In this document: positions 23,639-33,229 of the stretch, piece after piece
How the letters are laid out: the number at the start of each line of letters is the position of its first letter
Position numbering within the stretch: position 1 is the first letter of the stretch
DNA from: Lachnospiraceae bacterium FE2018
Lineage (GTDB): Bacteria; Bacillota; Clostridia; Lachnospirales; Lachnospiraceae
DNA length: 64,000 nt
Reading direction: 5' to 3'
Assembly: GCA_000702845.1 (NCBI GenBank)
Contig: JNKK01000008.1
Location: 1 to 64,000, forward strand
Position numbers and translations under genes: made by a program
Notes under the pieces: generated by a model
What the model was told of the DNA's origin: nothing
Seen by the model: the letters and a program-made list of their open reading frames with translations, nothing else
The model's database searches: none

Positions 23639-25198
23639 TCAGGATCTCCAGGATGCCGCATATTTATTTTTGAGCACGCCATTTGCAAAATGTGCCCAGC
23701 CCAGTCCATAGCCGTCCACACAGACCAGCTTCCAGCCTTTTTCAAAGACTGCAGGCTGGTTTTTTTCTGTCCCGGCCGGTGTCTGCCTTTCGTCAGATTC
23801 TGCCGGCCCGGTTGTGATGGTCTGCCCGGTCAGATAGGCCCCGATTCTGCTGTCATCAGCCGCAAAAGAAACAACACACTCCTCTTTGCAGTCTTCGGCA
23901 CGCAGAAGCATCGCAAAAGGCTGCGCGGGAATGAACCGCTCTTTCCGAACCTCCCCCAAAAAAACGCCGCTTCTTAAAAACTGCAGTCCCTGTACTTCCT
24001 CCGGAAGCTCCGGAATCAGATACATCCTGTCTCTTCTGCAGTCAATGCGTCCTGCAGAAAGTGTGATTCCCATCTCGTCCAGAAACTGATTCAGATACCA
24101 TTCCGGCATCGGTCCCGGCTTTTCTGTCTTCCTGTTCCGGCTTTTCTTTTTGCCGCGCTTTACCTGCCTGCTGCTCTGTACTGCAGCGGAAAACACTCTG
24201 CCTTCCTGTTCCTGTATCCTGTCTTCCGCGCCGGTCAGAGTGTGCTTTCTGCGCATCAACGCAAGAAAATGCCCCTCACCGTCCATCCTGTGCGGCCAGA
24301 TCCGCACGCATTTCGTCAGCTGTTCCACTGCCTGTTCTGAACAGGTTTCCCCAAATCTGCTGTATGAGAGCCATTCCGGACGCCCGGGTGCAAATCCCTC
24401 GTACGGAGAAATATCCAGCAGTTCTATTTCCGGGTGACGCGTGAGGAATGATGCCACCGTCCCTTCGTTTTCTTCTGCCGAAAAAGTGCAGGTTGAATAC
24501 ATCAGCATCCCGCCTGGCCGCAGCATTTTCAGCGCTTCTTCCAGAAGTCTTCTCTGTATCGCCGCGAATTCCAGAACCCGGTCTGCGGACCAGTGCGAAC
24601 ATACCTCGGGCTGACGATGAAACATTCCCTCCCCGGAACACGGGGCATCCACCAGAATTTTGTCAAAATACAATGGAAAGACAGCTGCCAGCCGGTCTGC
24701 CCGTTCATTTGTCACAAAACATCCCGGTGCGCCAAACAGTTCCAGATTGCGCAGCAATGCCTTTGCGCGGGAATTGCTGATCTCATTGGCAACCAGAAGG
24801 CTCCTGTCTGCAAATTTCTGTTTTCCAAACAGCTTTCCTGCAAGCTGTGTCGCCTTCCCTCCGGGAGCGGCACAGAGGTCAAGCACACGCTCACCGGGCT
24901 GAACCGGAAGACGGTCCGCCGGCGTCATTGCACTTGGTTCCTGCAGATAATAGAGACCCGCCCTGTACCAGGGATGCTGCGCAGGCCGCACATCGGACGG
25001 ATAATAGAATCCGTTTTCTGCCCATGGTACCGGCTCTGCGGAAAACGGCAAACGGGCGGCAAACTCCGACGCACTGATTTTCAGCGGATTCACACGCAGA
25101 CCGCGGCGGGGAGGCCGGTCATATCTTTCAAAAAAAGCGTCCGCCTCTTCTCCGAGCATCTGTTTCATTCTCACTGTATATTCAACCGGTAAATTCAA
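23639..25198 (-). CDS. RsmF/NOP2-type RNA (cytosine-5) methyltransferase
   Basis: 519 residues. The SAM-binding domain has LDLCAAPGGKATQLA, NEISNSRAKALLRNL and the catalytic VDAPCSGEGMFH plus YSTCTFSAEENE motifs, so both catalytic cysteines are present. The C-terminal domain (about 400-519) resembles the RsmF-type PUA-like tail of Gram-positive members, which modify 16S rRNA. The start is TTG 25198 (LNLPVEYTVRMKQML) with GAGG upstream. The frame is open about 100 codons further, but that part lies in the divergent potassium-channel gene and is not coding here. A second candidate start is the ATG of MKQML, ten codons further on. Confidence 0.85.
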   Translation of the reverse strand: MNLPVEYTVRMKQMLGEEADAFFERYDRPPRRGLRVNPLKISASEFAARLPFSAEPVPWAENGFYYPSDVRPAQHPWYRAGLYYLQEPSAMTPADRLPVQPGERVLDLCAAPGGKATQLAGKLFGKQKFADRSLLVANEISNSRAKALLRNLELFGAPGCFVTNERADRLAAVFPLYFDKILVDAPCSGEGMFHRQPEVCSHWSADRVLEFAAIQRRLLEEALKMLRPGGMLMYSTCTFSAEENEGTVASFLTRHPEIELLDISPYEGFAPGRPEWLSYSRFGETCSEQAVEQLTKCVRIWPHRMDGEGHFLALMRRKHTLTGAEDRIQEQEGRVFSAAVQSSRQVKRGKKKSRNRKTEKPGPMPEWYLNQFLDEMGITLSAGRIDCRRDRMYLIPELPEEVQGLQFLRSGVFLGEVRKERFIPAQPFAMLLRAEDCKEECVVSFAADDSRIGAYLTGQTITTGPAESDERQTPAGTEKNQPAVFEKGWKLVCVDGYGLGWAHFANGVLKNKYAASWRS

Positions 25199-25227
25199 TG
25201 CCGTCACCTCGTATTTTTTCTGCAGAT

Positions 25228-25258
25228 GTTTGCCCGTATCCGGCAAACGTGATATTCT
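25228..25258 (+). promoter_or_regulatory. Promoter of the potassium-channel gene with inverted repeat over the -35
   Basis: TTGCCC (25230-25235), 17-bp spacer, TATTCT (25253-25258). GTTTGCC (25228-25234) and GGCAAAC (25242-25248) form a 7-bp inverted repeat over the -35, a possible operator. Confidence 0.45.
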
Positions 25259-25303
25259 GATGATAACAGTTACGATACCGCATAAGCGAGCCGGGGGCAA
25301 TAC

Positions 25304-26524
25304 ATGAACCGCAAAAAAAATGCTGGCCAGCAAAAGCGCAGCACAAGAGAACAGCTCTTTAATATGGTCTCTGTCGGCGTCATCGACGAGCCGCTGAACC
25401 AGGCCTACGATATTATCAGCACCGGACTCCTGCTGATCAACCTGACAGCAAGTATCCTGATGACATTTCAATCCATTCAGGCGGTCCGGGCACATGAACT
25501 CCGGATGATCGAATCTTTCACAGTATTCTTTTTTGCCATTGATTATTTTCTGCGGCTCTGTACGGCAAAATACCTCTATCCGCAGAAAACGGAAGGAAAA
25601 GCCATGCTGTGCTATGTCGTTTCCGCAGCCGGCGTCATTGATCTGCTGTCGTTTCTTCCCTACTATCTTCCGGTATTCTTCCCAAGCGGAGCGGCCGCGT
25701 TCCGTATGTTCCGCGTGGCGCGGATTTTCCGCCTGTTCCGGATCAATGCCTATTATGACTCTCTGAATGTCATCACAGAAGTTATTCAGCGTAAAAAACA
25801 GCAGCTGCTCTCCTCCGTCTTCATCATACTCGTTCTGATGGTAGCCTCAAGCCTCTGCATGTACAGCCTTGAACACGAAGCACAACCCGAAGTCTTCAAA
25901 AATGCGTTTTCAGGCATCTGGTGGGCTGCATCCACCCTGCTGACCGTCGGATACGGTGATATTTATCCTGTGACACAGCTCGGCAAAGCGTTTGGCATTG
26001 CCATTACTTTTCTCGGAGTCGGAATGGTTGCCATACCAACCGGTATTATTTCAGCAGGTTTTGTTGAACAGTATCAGCGGCTGAAACGGATCGGGGAATA
26101 TGCAATTGAAGAATCCATCCGTTTTATCAATGTTGAACTGCAGCCGGATGACAGCTGGTGCGGAAAACCGATCCGCGAAGCCGGTCTTCCCGCCCGTTCG
26201 ATCATCGCCGTTGTTCAGCGGGGCCGGGAAACGCTGATTCCGCGGGGCGATGTTATTCTGCAGGCATATGACCGGTTGGTAATCGGTGCCCCGCCGATTC
26301 CGGATGATCAGCCGATTGAACTGAAAGAAGTACATCTGCAGAAAAATCACGAATGGAACGGTACAGCGATCCGTGATCTCGATATTTCCCGCCGCACTTA
26401 CATCATCATGGTCAACCGCGCCGGCGTTTCACTGGTGCCGGCCGGCGATCTGATTCTGCAGGAAGGGGATGATGTCATTCTGTTCAGCAAGCTTCGTCAG
26501 TCTCAGCAGGCTGACGAAGACTGA
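25304..26524 (+). CDS. Voltage-gated-type potassium channel with RCK/TrkA-C domains
   Basis: 406 residues. Six membrane segments form a Kv-like unit. S4 at about 134-147 carries regular arginines (FRMFRVARIFRLFR) and the pore carries the selectivity filter TVGYGD at 214-219. After S6 there are two TrkA-C domains at about 265-330 and 335-400, each with the pattern 'G..I.......I....R.....P.GD..L...D.L.....' (for example LIPRGDVILQAYDRLVI and LVPAGDLILQEGDDVIL). TrkA-C domains bind small ligands such as c-di-AMP or nucleotides in related proteins. It is a single-gene unit on the plus strand with a terminator at 26568-26607. Confidence 0.93.
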   Translation: MNRKKNAGQQKRSTREQLFNMVSVGVIDEPLNQAYDIISTGLLLINLTASILMTFQSIQAVRAHELRMIESFTVFFFAIDYFLRLCTAKYLYPQKTEGKAMLCYVVSAAGVIDLLSFLPYYLPVFFPSGAAAFRMFRVARIFRLFRINAYYDSLNVITEVIQRKKQQLLSSVFIILVLMVASSLCMYSLEHEAQPEVFKNAFSGIWWAASTLLTVGYGDIYPVTQLGKAFGIAITFLGVGMVAIPTGIISAGFVEQYQRLKRIGEYAIEESIRFINVELQPDDSWCGKPIREAGLPARSIIAVVQRGRETLIPRGDVILQAYDRLVIGAPPIPDDQPIELKEVHLQKNHEWNGTAIRDLDISRRTYIIMVNRAGVSLVPAGDLILQEGDDVILFSKLRQSQQADED

Positions 26525-26567
26525 TAAAAGGCTTGTTTATTTAATTAAATTATTAGAGTTTAAAAAA

Positions 26568-26607
26568 GCCCATATCCCTCCCGCGGAAAGATATGGGCTG
26601 ATTTTTT
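26568..26607 (+). terminator. Bidirectional terminator between the potassium channel and spoVG
   Basis: GCCCATATC and GATATGGGC (9 bp) are flanked by T runs on both strands, so it can end both converging transcripts. Confidence 0.85.
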
Positions 26608-26650
26608 ATTTTCATTCAGTTCTGATTAACTGAGTTGAAATACTGAGGAT

Positions 26651-26932
26651 TTATGCTTCTTCAATGTCGGTCTCGTTCTCTGTCTCTTCGTATTTCTCCA
26701 GAATAATGTCCTGTATTCTGGCCCTCGTCTCAGAATTAATTGGATGGGCTATATCCCGGTACTCTCCATCCGCTGTCTTTCTGCTGGGCATTGCGATGAA
26801 CAATCCCTTCTCACCTTCGATGATTTTGATATCGTGTACTACGAACTCCTCATCGATGGTAATTGAAACGAAGGCTTTCATCTTGCCCTCTTCCTTCGTC
26901 ACACGACGAATCCTGACATCTGTAATCTGCAT
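26651..26932 (-). CDS. spoVG: SpoVG family RNA-binding regulator
   Basis: 93 residues. Residues 1-80 match Spo[66 protein letters not shown]. The last 15 residues are acidic. SpoVG is a small nucleic-acid-binding protein that affects sporulation, cell division or virulence, depending on the species. Its start lies 46 bp after glgD. A hairpin CCTCTT-GTAAG-AAGAGG directly precedes the GGAGGG ribosome binding site, which could mask part of it. Its presence is compatible with sporulation but does not prove it. Confidence 0.97.
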   Translation of the reverse strand: MQITDVRIRRVTKEEGKMKAFVSITIDEEFVVHDIKIIEGEKGLFIAMPSRKTADGEYRDIAHPINSETRARIQDIILEKYEETENETDIEEA

Positions 26933-26978
26933 AATTTCCCTCCTCTTCTTACAAGAGGTCTGCTATTCTCCGCTACGG

Positions 26979-28094
26979 CTAAATTGCATACCTTTCATTT
27001 TTTTCGATGACTATCTTGATTTCATCCTCACCGCAGTAGTACGAATTAGCACGAATCGTATCGTTGCTTTCCACAATACAATTCTCAATGTGGGTATTGT
27101 CGCCAAGATATACATTATTTAAAACAATTGAGTTCTTGATGACACAATTGTTTCCAACATAAACATCATGGAACAGAACAGAGTCTTCGACGGTTCCGTT
27201 TACGATACACCCGCTGGAAATTAAGCTGTTTCTCACATGATTGCCGGGGTTGAATTTTGCCGGCGGCAGATCGTAACTTTTTGAATAGATGCCCGGATAC
27301 TGATTAAAGAAGTAATCGCGCACCTCCGGTTTAAGGAAGTCCATGTTCGTCCGATAATAGGATTCAATGGTCGCGATGTTACTCCAGTAGCTGTCAATCT
27401 TGTACCCGTAAATCCGTTTCAAATTTTTGTACCTGATAAAAATGTCTTTTACCAGATCATATCTGTCCTCCTGCGCACATTTCTCCAGCAGCTCAATCAG
27501 AAGTCTGCGCCGGATCACATATATGCCCGTTGAGATCAGATTCGAGGTGGAAACCATTGGTTTCTCCTCGAATTCTTCGATGCGATAGTCTTCATTCATC
27601 TTTATCACACCGAAGCGGCTCGGATCGTCATTTCTGCACTCTGTGCAGACAACTGTGATGTCCGAACGTTTCGCAATATGGTATTTCAGAACTTCATTGT
27701 AATCCAGCTTGTAAACACCGTCGCCGGATGCAATGATAACATATGGCTCGTGGCTTTCGCGAAGCCAGCTGATGTTCTGATATATGGAATCTGCCGTACC
27801 CCTGTACCACCAGCTGCTGCTGGAGGTCACTACCGGAGTAAACACGTACAGACCGCCTTGCTTTCTTCCGAAATCCCACCACTTGGATGACATGAGATGC
27901 TCGTGCAGGGAACGTGCATTATACTGCATCAGCACCGCAACTTTCTGTACATGAGAGTTACTCATGTTGCTGAGTGCAAAATCGATGCTGCGGTAGCTTC
28001 CTGCAACAGGCATTGCCGCGACGGCACGCTTGTCAGCAAGTTCACGCATCCGGGTGCTGGTTCCGCCTGCCAGAATAATTCCAAGGGCCCTCAT
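26979..28094 (-). CDS. glgD: Glucose-1-phosphate adenylyltransferase regulatory-type subunit GlgD
   Basis: 371 residues. The nucleotidyltransferase fold begins [21 protein letters not shown], and the C-terminal half is a left-handed beta helix with hexapeptide-like repeats ([23 protein letters not shown] and so on). Compared with GlgC the catalytic region differs, as in the GlgD subunits of Gram-positive GlgC/GlgD enzymes. GlgD pairs with GlgC to make ADP-glucose for glycogen. Its ATG overlaps the glgC stop by 4 nt. spoVG follows. No other glycogen genes (glgA, glgB, glgP) are in the window. Confidence 0.94.
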   Translation of the reverse strand: MRALGIILAGGTSTRMRELADKRAVAAMPVAGSYRSIDFALSNMSNSHVQKVAVLMQYNARSLHEHLMSSKWWDFGRKQGGLYVFTPVVTSSSSWWYRGTADSIYQNISWLRESHEPYVIIASGDGVYKLDYNEVLKYHIAKRSDITVVCTECRNDDPSRFGVIKMNEDYRIEEFEEKPMVSTSNLISTGIYVIRRRLLIELLEKCAQEDRYDLVKDIFIRYKNLKRIYGYKIDSYWSNIATIESYYRTNMDFLKPEVRDYFFNQYPGIYSKSYDLPPAKFNPGNHVRNSLISSGCIVNGTVEDSVLFHDVYVGNNCVIKNSIVLNNVYLGDNTHIENCIVESNDTIRANSYYCGEDEIKIVIEKNERYAI

Positions 28095-29368
28095 AGCGGA
28101 TCACCGTCCTTCTCAAGAAGCGCGCTGCCTCCCGGCAGCTTGCCGTCCTGGTAATCTTCAATTGTTGTCTCGCCGGAAATAACCGTATTCTTTCCGATCT
28201 TCACGTCATTCGGTATGACAGAATACTCACCGATTGTAACAAGCCCGCCCGTGTAAATACTTTCATTGTACACATTCGGCACCTCTTCCCCGACTCCCGT
28301 CTCAACGCGGTCGCCAATATGGGCACCTTCGGCGATAATCGTCTTGTTAATCTTTGCGTTCTCCCCGATGACACTGTGGCGCATAATAATTGAATCTCTG
28401 ATCACTGCGCCTTTCTTGATGGTTACATCCGGTCCGATCACGGAATTATATACTTCTCCGAAGATCTCACAGCCTTCACCGATGGAACAGCGGTCAACCA
28501 CCGCATTTCTGGAAATATACTCCGGACGGATAATATCCGCTTTCGTATAGATTTTCCAGAACTCCTCGTAAAGATTGAATTCAGGAATGATATCGATCAG
28601 TTCCATATTAGCTTCCCAGTAAGAAGTCAGTGTTCCGACATCTTTCCAGTAGCCGTTGAATTCATAGGCGAAAAGCCGCTTGCCGTTATCTCTGCAGTAT
28701 GGCAGAACATGCTTGCCGAAGTCAAGTCCTTTCTGATCTTTTAGCTTCAGAAGACCTTCCTTCATGGCTTTCCAGCTGAAGATATAGATTCCCATCGAAG
28801 CGAGATTGCTTCTGGGATGTTCCGGTTTCTCTTCAAACTCAGTGATACGGCCTGTCTCATCTGCAATCATGATGCCGAACCGGCTTGCTTCCTCCATCGG
28901 AACCGGCATACACGCGATTGTAACATCCGCGTGGTTAACCTTGTGATAATCCAGCATCACCTCATAATCCATCTTATAGATGTGGTCTCCCGAGAGGACC
29001 AGAACATAATCCGGATTATAGGTATCTATGTATGCGATATTCTGGAAAATCGCATTTGCAGTACCGGAATACCACTCGCTCGAGTCGCTCTTCTCGTAAG
29101 GCGGCAGAATCGTTACACCGCCGACATTGCGGTCCAGATCCCACGGAATACCTATCCCGATATGAGAATTCAGGCGAAGGGGCTGGTACTGTGTCAGCAC
29201 ACCAACTGTGTCAACACCCGAGTTGATACAGTTGCTGAGCGGAAAATCGATAATGCGATACTTTCCTCCGAACTCGACTGCCGGTTTCGCGACAGTGTCA
29301 GTCAGGACACCGAGCCGGCTGCCCTGCCCGCCGGCAAGAAGCATCGCGATCATCTCCTTTTTGATCAT
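28091..29368 (-). CDS. glgC: Glucose-1-phosphate adenylyltransferase catalytic subunit GlgC
   Basis: 425 residues, the usual length. The N-terminal motif [16 protein letters not shown], the substrate region [16 protein letters not shown], the [12 protein letters not shown] motif and the [11 protein letters not shown] site match GlgC. The C-terminal left-handed beta helix follows. The start is ATG 29368 with an AGAGGTGA site; an in-frame ATG seven codons upstream has none. It makes ADP-glucose from ATP and glucose-1-phosphate. A good promoter lies at 29402-29430. Confidence 0.95.
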   Translation of the reverse strand: MIKKEMIAMLLAGGQGSRLGVLTDTVAKPAVEFGGKYRIIDFPLSNCINSGVDTVGVLTQYQPLRLNSHIGIGIPWDLDRNVGGVTILPPYEKSDSSEWYSGTANAIFQNIAYIDTYNPDYVLVLSGDHIYKMDYEVMLDYHKVNHADVTIACMPVPMEEASRFGIMIADETGRITEFEEKPEHPRSNLASMGIYIFSWKAMKEGLLKLKDQKGLDFGKHVLPYCRDNGKRLFAYEFNGYWKDVGTLTSYWEANMELIDIIPEFNLYEEFWKIYTKADIIRPEYISRNAVVDRCSIGEGCEIFGEVYNSVIGPDVTIKKGAVIRDSIIMRHSVIGENAKINKTIIAEGAHIGDRVETGVGEEVPNVYNESIYTGGLVTIGEYSVIPNDVKIGKNTVISGETTIEDYQDGKLPGGSALLEKDGDPL

Positions 29369-29401
29369 GACATCACCTCTTGCATTCATTTTAGTAGAAA
29401 G

Positions 29402-29430
29402 ATTATACCATAGTTCAGGCTTAATGTGAA
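29402..29430 (-). promoter_or_regulatory. Promoter of glgC-glgD
   Basis: Minus strand: TTCACA (29430-29425), 17-bp spacer, TATAAT (29407-29402), with an upstream TGG that gives an extended -10. Confidence 0.65.
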
Positions 29431-29498
29431 CAATTTTAATAATTTCGTCACATTCTGTATACCGTTTCTTGTGATGATTGACGAACAGGGGATTGCTG

Positions 29499-29528
29499 TT
29501 AGACTTTTGCAGGGCATGCGGTTATAAT
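29499..29528 (+). promoter_or_regulatory. Promoter of murC-dnaD-dnaC-prs
   Basis: TTAGAC (29499-29504), 18-bp spacer, TATAAT (29523-29528). It implies a leader of about 150 nt (29535-29683). I see no riboswitch or leader peptide there. Confidence 0.6.
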
Positions 29529-29683
29529 AACTATACGCTTATTAATCGGGGTTTGCGGAAGCTGCGCCTGTTACGGGATGATCTCTTACGCTGCTCAGCA
29601 AAAACGCTGGACAGCCACCGTCTGAACTCCGATAAGTGCATACAAAAATCAAATATACAAATTAATTACAGGAGCATACAGCT

Positions 29684-31063
29684 ATGTATCTGATAGATTT
29701 CAACCAGCCCATCCATATTCATTTCATCGGCATCGGCGGCATCAGTATGAGCGGACTTGCCGACGTCCTTCTGGACCGCGGTTTTACTGTTACGGGATCC
29801 GATATGAAGCCGTCAGAACTGACAGATCATCTGACAGCGCGCGGCGCAGAGATTGCATTTCCCCAGTCTGCGGATAATATTAAGCCCGGCATAGATCTGG
29901 TTGTCTACACAGCTGCCATTCATCCGGATAACCCGGAGTTTGCGGCTGCTGAAGCAGCGGGACTTCCGATGCTGAACCGTGCAGACCTGCTCGGGCAGAT
30001 GATGCAGAATTATAAAAACTCCATCGGCGTCGCCGGCACACACGGGAAGACTACAACAACCTCCATGCTTTCTCATATTCTGCTGGAGGCAGAGATGGAT
30101 CCGACTATCTCTGTCGGAGGAATTCTTCCGTCGATCGGCGGAAATATCCGCGTCGGAAAATCTGATGTCTTTCTGACAGAAGCATGCGAATATACCAACA
30201 GTTTTCTGTCACTCTTTCCGAAGATCGCGGTAATTCTGAACATGGATGCGGACCATCTGGATTTCTTTAAAGATCTGGATGATATCCGCCGTTCGTTCCG
30301 CCGCTATGCACAGCAGGTTCCTGCGGACGGCACCCTTGTAATCAATGCCGATACACCTGCATATGAAACCATTACAGATGGCCTTCCCTGCAGGACAATT
30401 ACTTACGGCCTTGATTCGGATCAGGCTGATTATACTGCCCGTGACATACAGTTTGATAACAGAGGCTGCGCGTCCTTTATCTGCGTATACCGCGGCGAAG
30501 AAGCAGGCAAAATCACTTTAAGCGTTCCCGGACTTCACAATGTCTCCAACGCGCTGGCTGCCGTTGCGGCAGCGTCAGCCGCCGGTGTTCCTGTCGAAAC
30601 AGCTGCGCGCGGACTTACATCCTTTACGGGAACAGACCGCCGTTTCCAGTTTAAAGGATCCATTGACGGCATTGATATTATCGACGACTATGCACATCAT
30701 CCGACAGAGATCCGGGCCACTCTGGCAACTGCGGCCGCCGCATCTTATCACACAATCTGGTGCGTATTTCAGCCGCATACCTATACCCGGACAAAAACGC
30801 TTATGGATGAATTCGCAGATGCACTGGCACTGACTGACCGCGTGGTTCTTGCAGACATTTATGCTGCCCGCGAAACAGATAATCTCGGCATCTCATCTGA
30901 TACACTCAGGGCAGAGGTTGAAAAGCGCGGTACAAAAGCTTATTACTTCCCGTCATTTGAAGAAATCGAACATTTTCTCATGGAAAACTGCGGGAAAGGC
31001 GATCTGATCCTGACTGTAGGCGCCGGTGATGTCTATAAAATCGGGGAAGATCTGCTGGCATGA
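29684..31063 (+). CDS. murC: UDP-N-acetylmuramate--L-alanine ligase
   Basis: 459 residues, the usual length. The N-terminal Rossmann-like motif is IHFIGIGGISMSGLADVLL, the ATP site is GVAGTHGKTTTTSM, and the C-terminal domain has DDYAHHPTEIRATL and VFQPHTYTRTK. MurC adds L-alanine to UDP-MurNAc in peptidoglycan synthesis, in the cytoplasm. An ACAGGAG site precedes the ATG. It heads a plus-strand set with dnaD, dnaC and prs, an order I know from Lachnospiraceae. Confidence 0.97.
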   Translation: MYLIDFNQPIHIHFIGIGGISMSGLADVLLDRGFTVTGSDMKPSELTDHLTARGAEIAFPQSADNIKPGIDLVVYTAAIHPDNPEFAAAEAAGLPMLNRADLLGQMMQNYKNSIGVAGTHGKTTTTSMLSHILLEAEMDPTISVGGILPSIGGNIRVGKSDVFLTEACEYTNSFLSLFPKIAVILNMDADHLDFFKDLDDIRRSFRRYAQQVPADGTLVINADTPAYETITDGLPCRTITYGLDSDQADYTARDIQFDNRGCASFICVYRGEEAGKITLSVPGLHNVSNALAAVAAASAAGVPVETAARGLTSFTGTDRRFQFKGSIDGIDIIDDYAHHPTEIRATLATAAAASYHTIWCVFQPHTYTRTKTLMDEFADALALTDRVVLADIYAARETDNLGISSDTLRAEVEKRGTKAYYFPSFEEIEHFLMENCGKGDLILTVGAGDVYKIGEDLLA

Positions 31064-31127
31064 GCGTGTCTTCGGCGAAACGCCGGTTTACACACGAAGC
31101 ATCATATTTCTTTGAAAGGAACACCGC

Positions 31128-32213
31128 ATGAGTGCGATAAAGATCAACGCCGATCGCGAAGAATCGTATACAATGCTGCCGGATCTCTTCATCGAGCAGC
31201 ACATGCCTCATGCGAACGGTGAATTTGTAAAAATATATATCTATCTCCTGCAGCTTGTACAGCAGAAGAAGGGACAGTTCTCTCTGTCGGAAACTGCTGA
31301 CGTATTTGCCTGTACAGAGCGGGATATCACGCGGGCAATCCGTTTCTGGGAGTCCCGCGGTCTGATTGAAGTAAAACGTATCCCGGAGGATCAAACGATC
31401 GCGGGGATCCGTTTTGTATTTCCGGACGGGACGGATGCCCCGGCAGCTCCGGAGGAATCAGCTGCGGACAGGCGGCCGGCATCCGGATCACATACTGCAA
31501 CGGCGCTGTCCAATGACCGCACCGGCACTCTGATGCGTGACCAGGCAGATGTCAGGCACATCGTTACAATCGCCGAGCAGTATCTCGGACGCACACTCAG
31601 TTCTGCCGATCTGAACCGGCTTCTTTATCTCTACGATGAACTTCATTTTTCTGTAGATCTGATCGATTACCTGATTGAATACTGCGTATTAAAAGAGAAA
31701 CGCAGCATGCATTATATTGAAAAGGTTGGTCTGGAGTGGTACAATGACGGCGTCAAAACCGTAACTGAGGCCAGGGAACGCACCGCATTCTGGAGCCGTG
31801 ATTATTTCAGAATTCTGCGTGCGTTCGGCATAACGAACCGGAATCCTGTCACAAAAGAAATCGAATATATGAAAAAATGGCTGACAGCATTTCATTTTTC
31901 CATGGATCTGATCAAAGAGGCATGTGAGCGCACAGTTACACAGACAGGCCGGGCGAGTTTTGATTATGCTGACCGGATTCTGACATCCTGGCATGATTCC
32001 GACGTCAGAACCATGTCTGATGTATCTGTATTGGATCAGAATCATAACAGCCGCCAGCCGGCACAGCAAAATCATTCAAAGGCAGAATCCGGACGCAGGC
32101 AGGGATCTTCTGCCGGCAACCGGTTTAATAATTTCACGCAGCGCAATTACGATTTCCGCTCACTGGAACAGCAGCTGCTGCAGAACCAGCAGAATAAAAC
32201 AGATACGGAGTAA
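31128..32213 (+). CDS. DnaD-domain replication protein
   Basis: 361 residues. The N-terminal winged-helix domain (about 15-95, LFIEQHMPHANGEFVKIYIYL) is followed by two DnaB_2-like segments. They lie at about 175-215 (LYDELHFSVDLIDYLIEYC) and 235-300 (KKWLTAFHFSMDLIKEACE). The tail is Gln/Asn-rich. DnaD remodels DNA in PriA- or DnaA-dependent primosome assembly and works with DnaC/DnaI. The DnaC-type gene follows 10 bp later. A weak GAAAGGAA-type site precedes the ATG. Confidence 0.92.
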   Translation: MSAIKINADREESYTMLPDLFIEQHMPHANGEFVKIYIYLLQLVQQKKGQFSLSETADVFACTERDITRAIRFWESRGLIEVKRIPEDQTIAGIRFVFPDGTDAPAAPEESAADRRPASGSHTATALSNDRTGTLMRDQADVRHIVTIAEQYLGRTLSSADLNRLLYLYDELHFSVDLIDYLIEYCVLKEKRSMHYIEKVGLEWYNDGVKTVTEARERTAFWSRDYFRILRAFGITNRNPVTKEIEYMKKWLTAFHFSMDLIKEACERTVTQTGRASFDYADRILTSWHDSDVRTMSDVSVLDQNHNSRQPAQQNHSKAESGRRQGSSAGNRFNNFTQRNYDFRSLEQQLLQNQQNKTDTE

Positions 32214-32223
32214 GAGAGAGTTC

Positions 32224-33204
32224 ATGGCACTTTCCAACGCGGCATATGATGCCATCATGCAAATATATAATGACCGGCAGCTGAACAACCGCCGTGCACA
32301 GGAGGAGCGCATCGAAGAGGCCTGCAGTAAAATCCCGCGTCTTTCCGAACTTTCAGGAGAAATCGCTTCCCTCTCGCTTCGAAAAGCCCGCGCCTTACTG
32401 GAACAGGATACTGCGGATTTTGATCTGGAAGCGGCAATTGCCGATCTCGCAGAGGAAAGGGCTGTGCTTCTGAAGTCTTACGGATACCCGGCTGATTATC
32501 TCGAACTCCATTACACCTGTCCGAAGTGCAGAGATACAGGCCTGATAGACGGCAGAAAGTGTGAATGCTTTCTGCGCGCGGAGGTTGATTATCTCTACAG
32601 CGGTTCTCACGACCGTAAACTGCTGCAGGAAGAGAATTTTGACAGATTTATACTGGATTACTATCCGGATGACATGACAGATGCCTCCGGCATGTCAGCG
32701 CGTGCAAACGCACTTCAGGCCAGAGAGACCGCAGTCCGGTTTGTTAAGCAGTTCGACACCGATTTCGAAAATCTCTGCATCTACGGTGACACCGGTGTGG
32801 GAAAAAGTTTCCTGTCCCACTGTATTGCGCATGAGCTGATCATGCGGGGTCATACGGTTGTTTATCTTACAGCACATGATCTGTTCGACCGGCTGGCGCA
32901 GAGTGCTTTTGACCGCAACGAAGACGCGGTCGATTTTTCTGATCAGATTTTTTCCTGTGATCTTCTGATCATTGATGATCTCGGCACAGAAATGACAAAT
33001 GCGTTCGTATCTTCACAGCTGTTTTTATGTGTCAACGAACGGATTTTAAAGAAAAAAGCGACAATCATATCAACCAATCTGTCTCTGGAGAAATTTGCAG
33101 AAATCTATTCAGAGCGGACATTCTCACGGATTCTCGGCTCTTATAAGCTGGTCCGCCTGTTCGGCCGTGATATCCGTATTCAAAAAACACTTCAGAGAAA
33201 GTAA
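32224..33204 (+). CDS. dnaC: DnaC/DnaI-type helicase loader ATPase
   Basis: 326 residues from ATG 32224 (MALSNAAYDAIMQIYNDRQ), 10 bp after dnaD; an AGAGAGAG site precedes it. A longer in-frame frame lies inside dnaD and is not needed. The N-terminal part (to 150) has a zinc-binding CPKC at 99-102 and CEC at 113-115. The AAA domain has Walker A GDTGVGKS at 188-195, Walker B LLIIDDLGTE and the sensor TIISTNLS. DnaC/DnaI proteins load the replicative helicase. Confidence 0.94.
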   Translation: MALSNAAYDAIMQIYNDRQLNNRRAQEERIEEACSKIPRLSELSGEIASLSLRKARALLEQDTADFDLEAAIADLAEERAVLLKSYGYPADYLELHYTCPKCRDTGLIDGRKCECFLRAEVDYLYSGSHDRKLLQEENFDRFILDYYPDDMTDASGMSARANALQARETAVRFVKQFDTDFENLCIYGDTGVGKSFLSHCIAHELIMRGHTVVYLTAHDLFDRLAQSAFDRNEDAVDFSDQIFSCDLLIIDDLGTEMTNAFVSSQLFLCVNERILKKKATIISTNLSLEKFAEIYSERTFSRILGSYKLVRLFGRDIRIQKTLQRK

Positions 33205-33229
33205 TATCTGTCAGGGAGAGAAACGAAGT

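Noticed and set aside
25199-25495. N-terminal extension of the RsmF-type methyltransferase
   Set aside because: The frame is open but it runs into the divergent channel gene and its promoter, contains no methyltransferase pattern, and a GAGG-preceded TTG at 25198 fits the family start.
29535-29683. T-box or riboswitch in the murC leader
   Set aside because: No T-box sequence, specifier loop or known aptamer pattern could be recognised, and the leader shows no strong terminator before murC.
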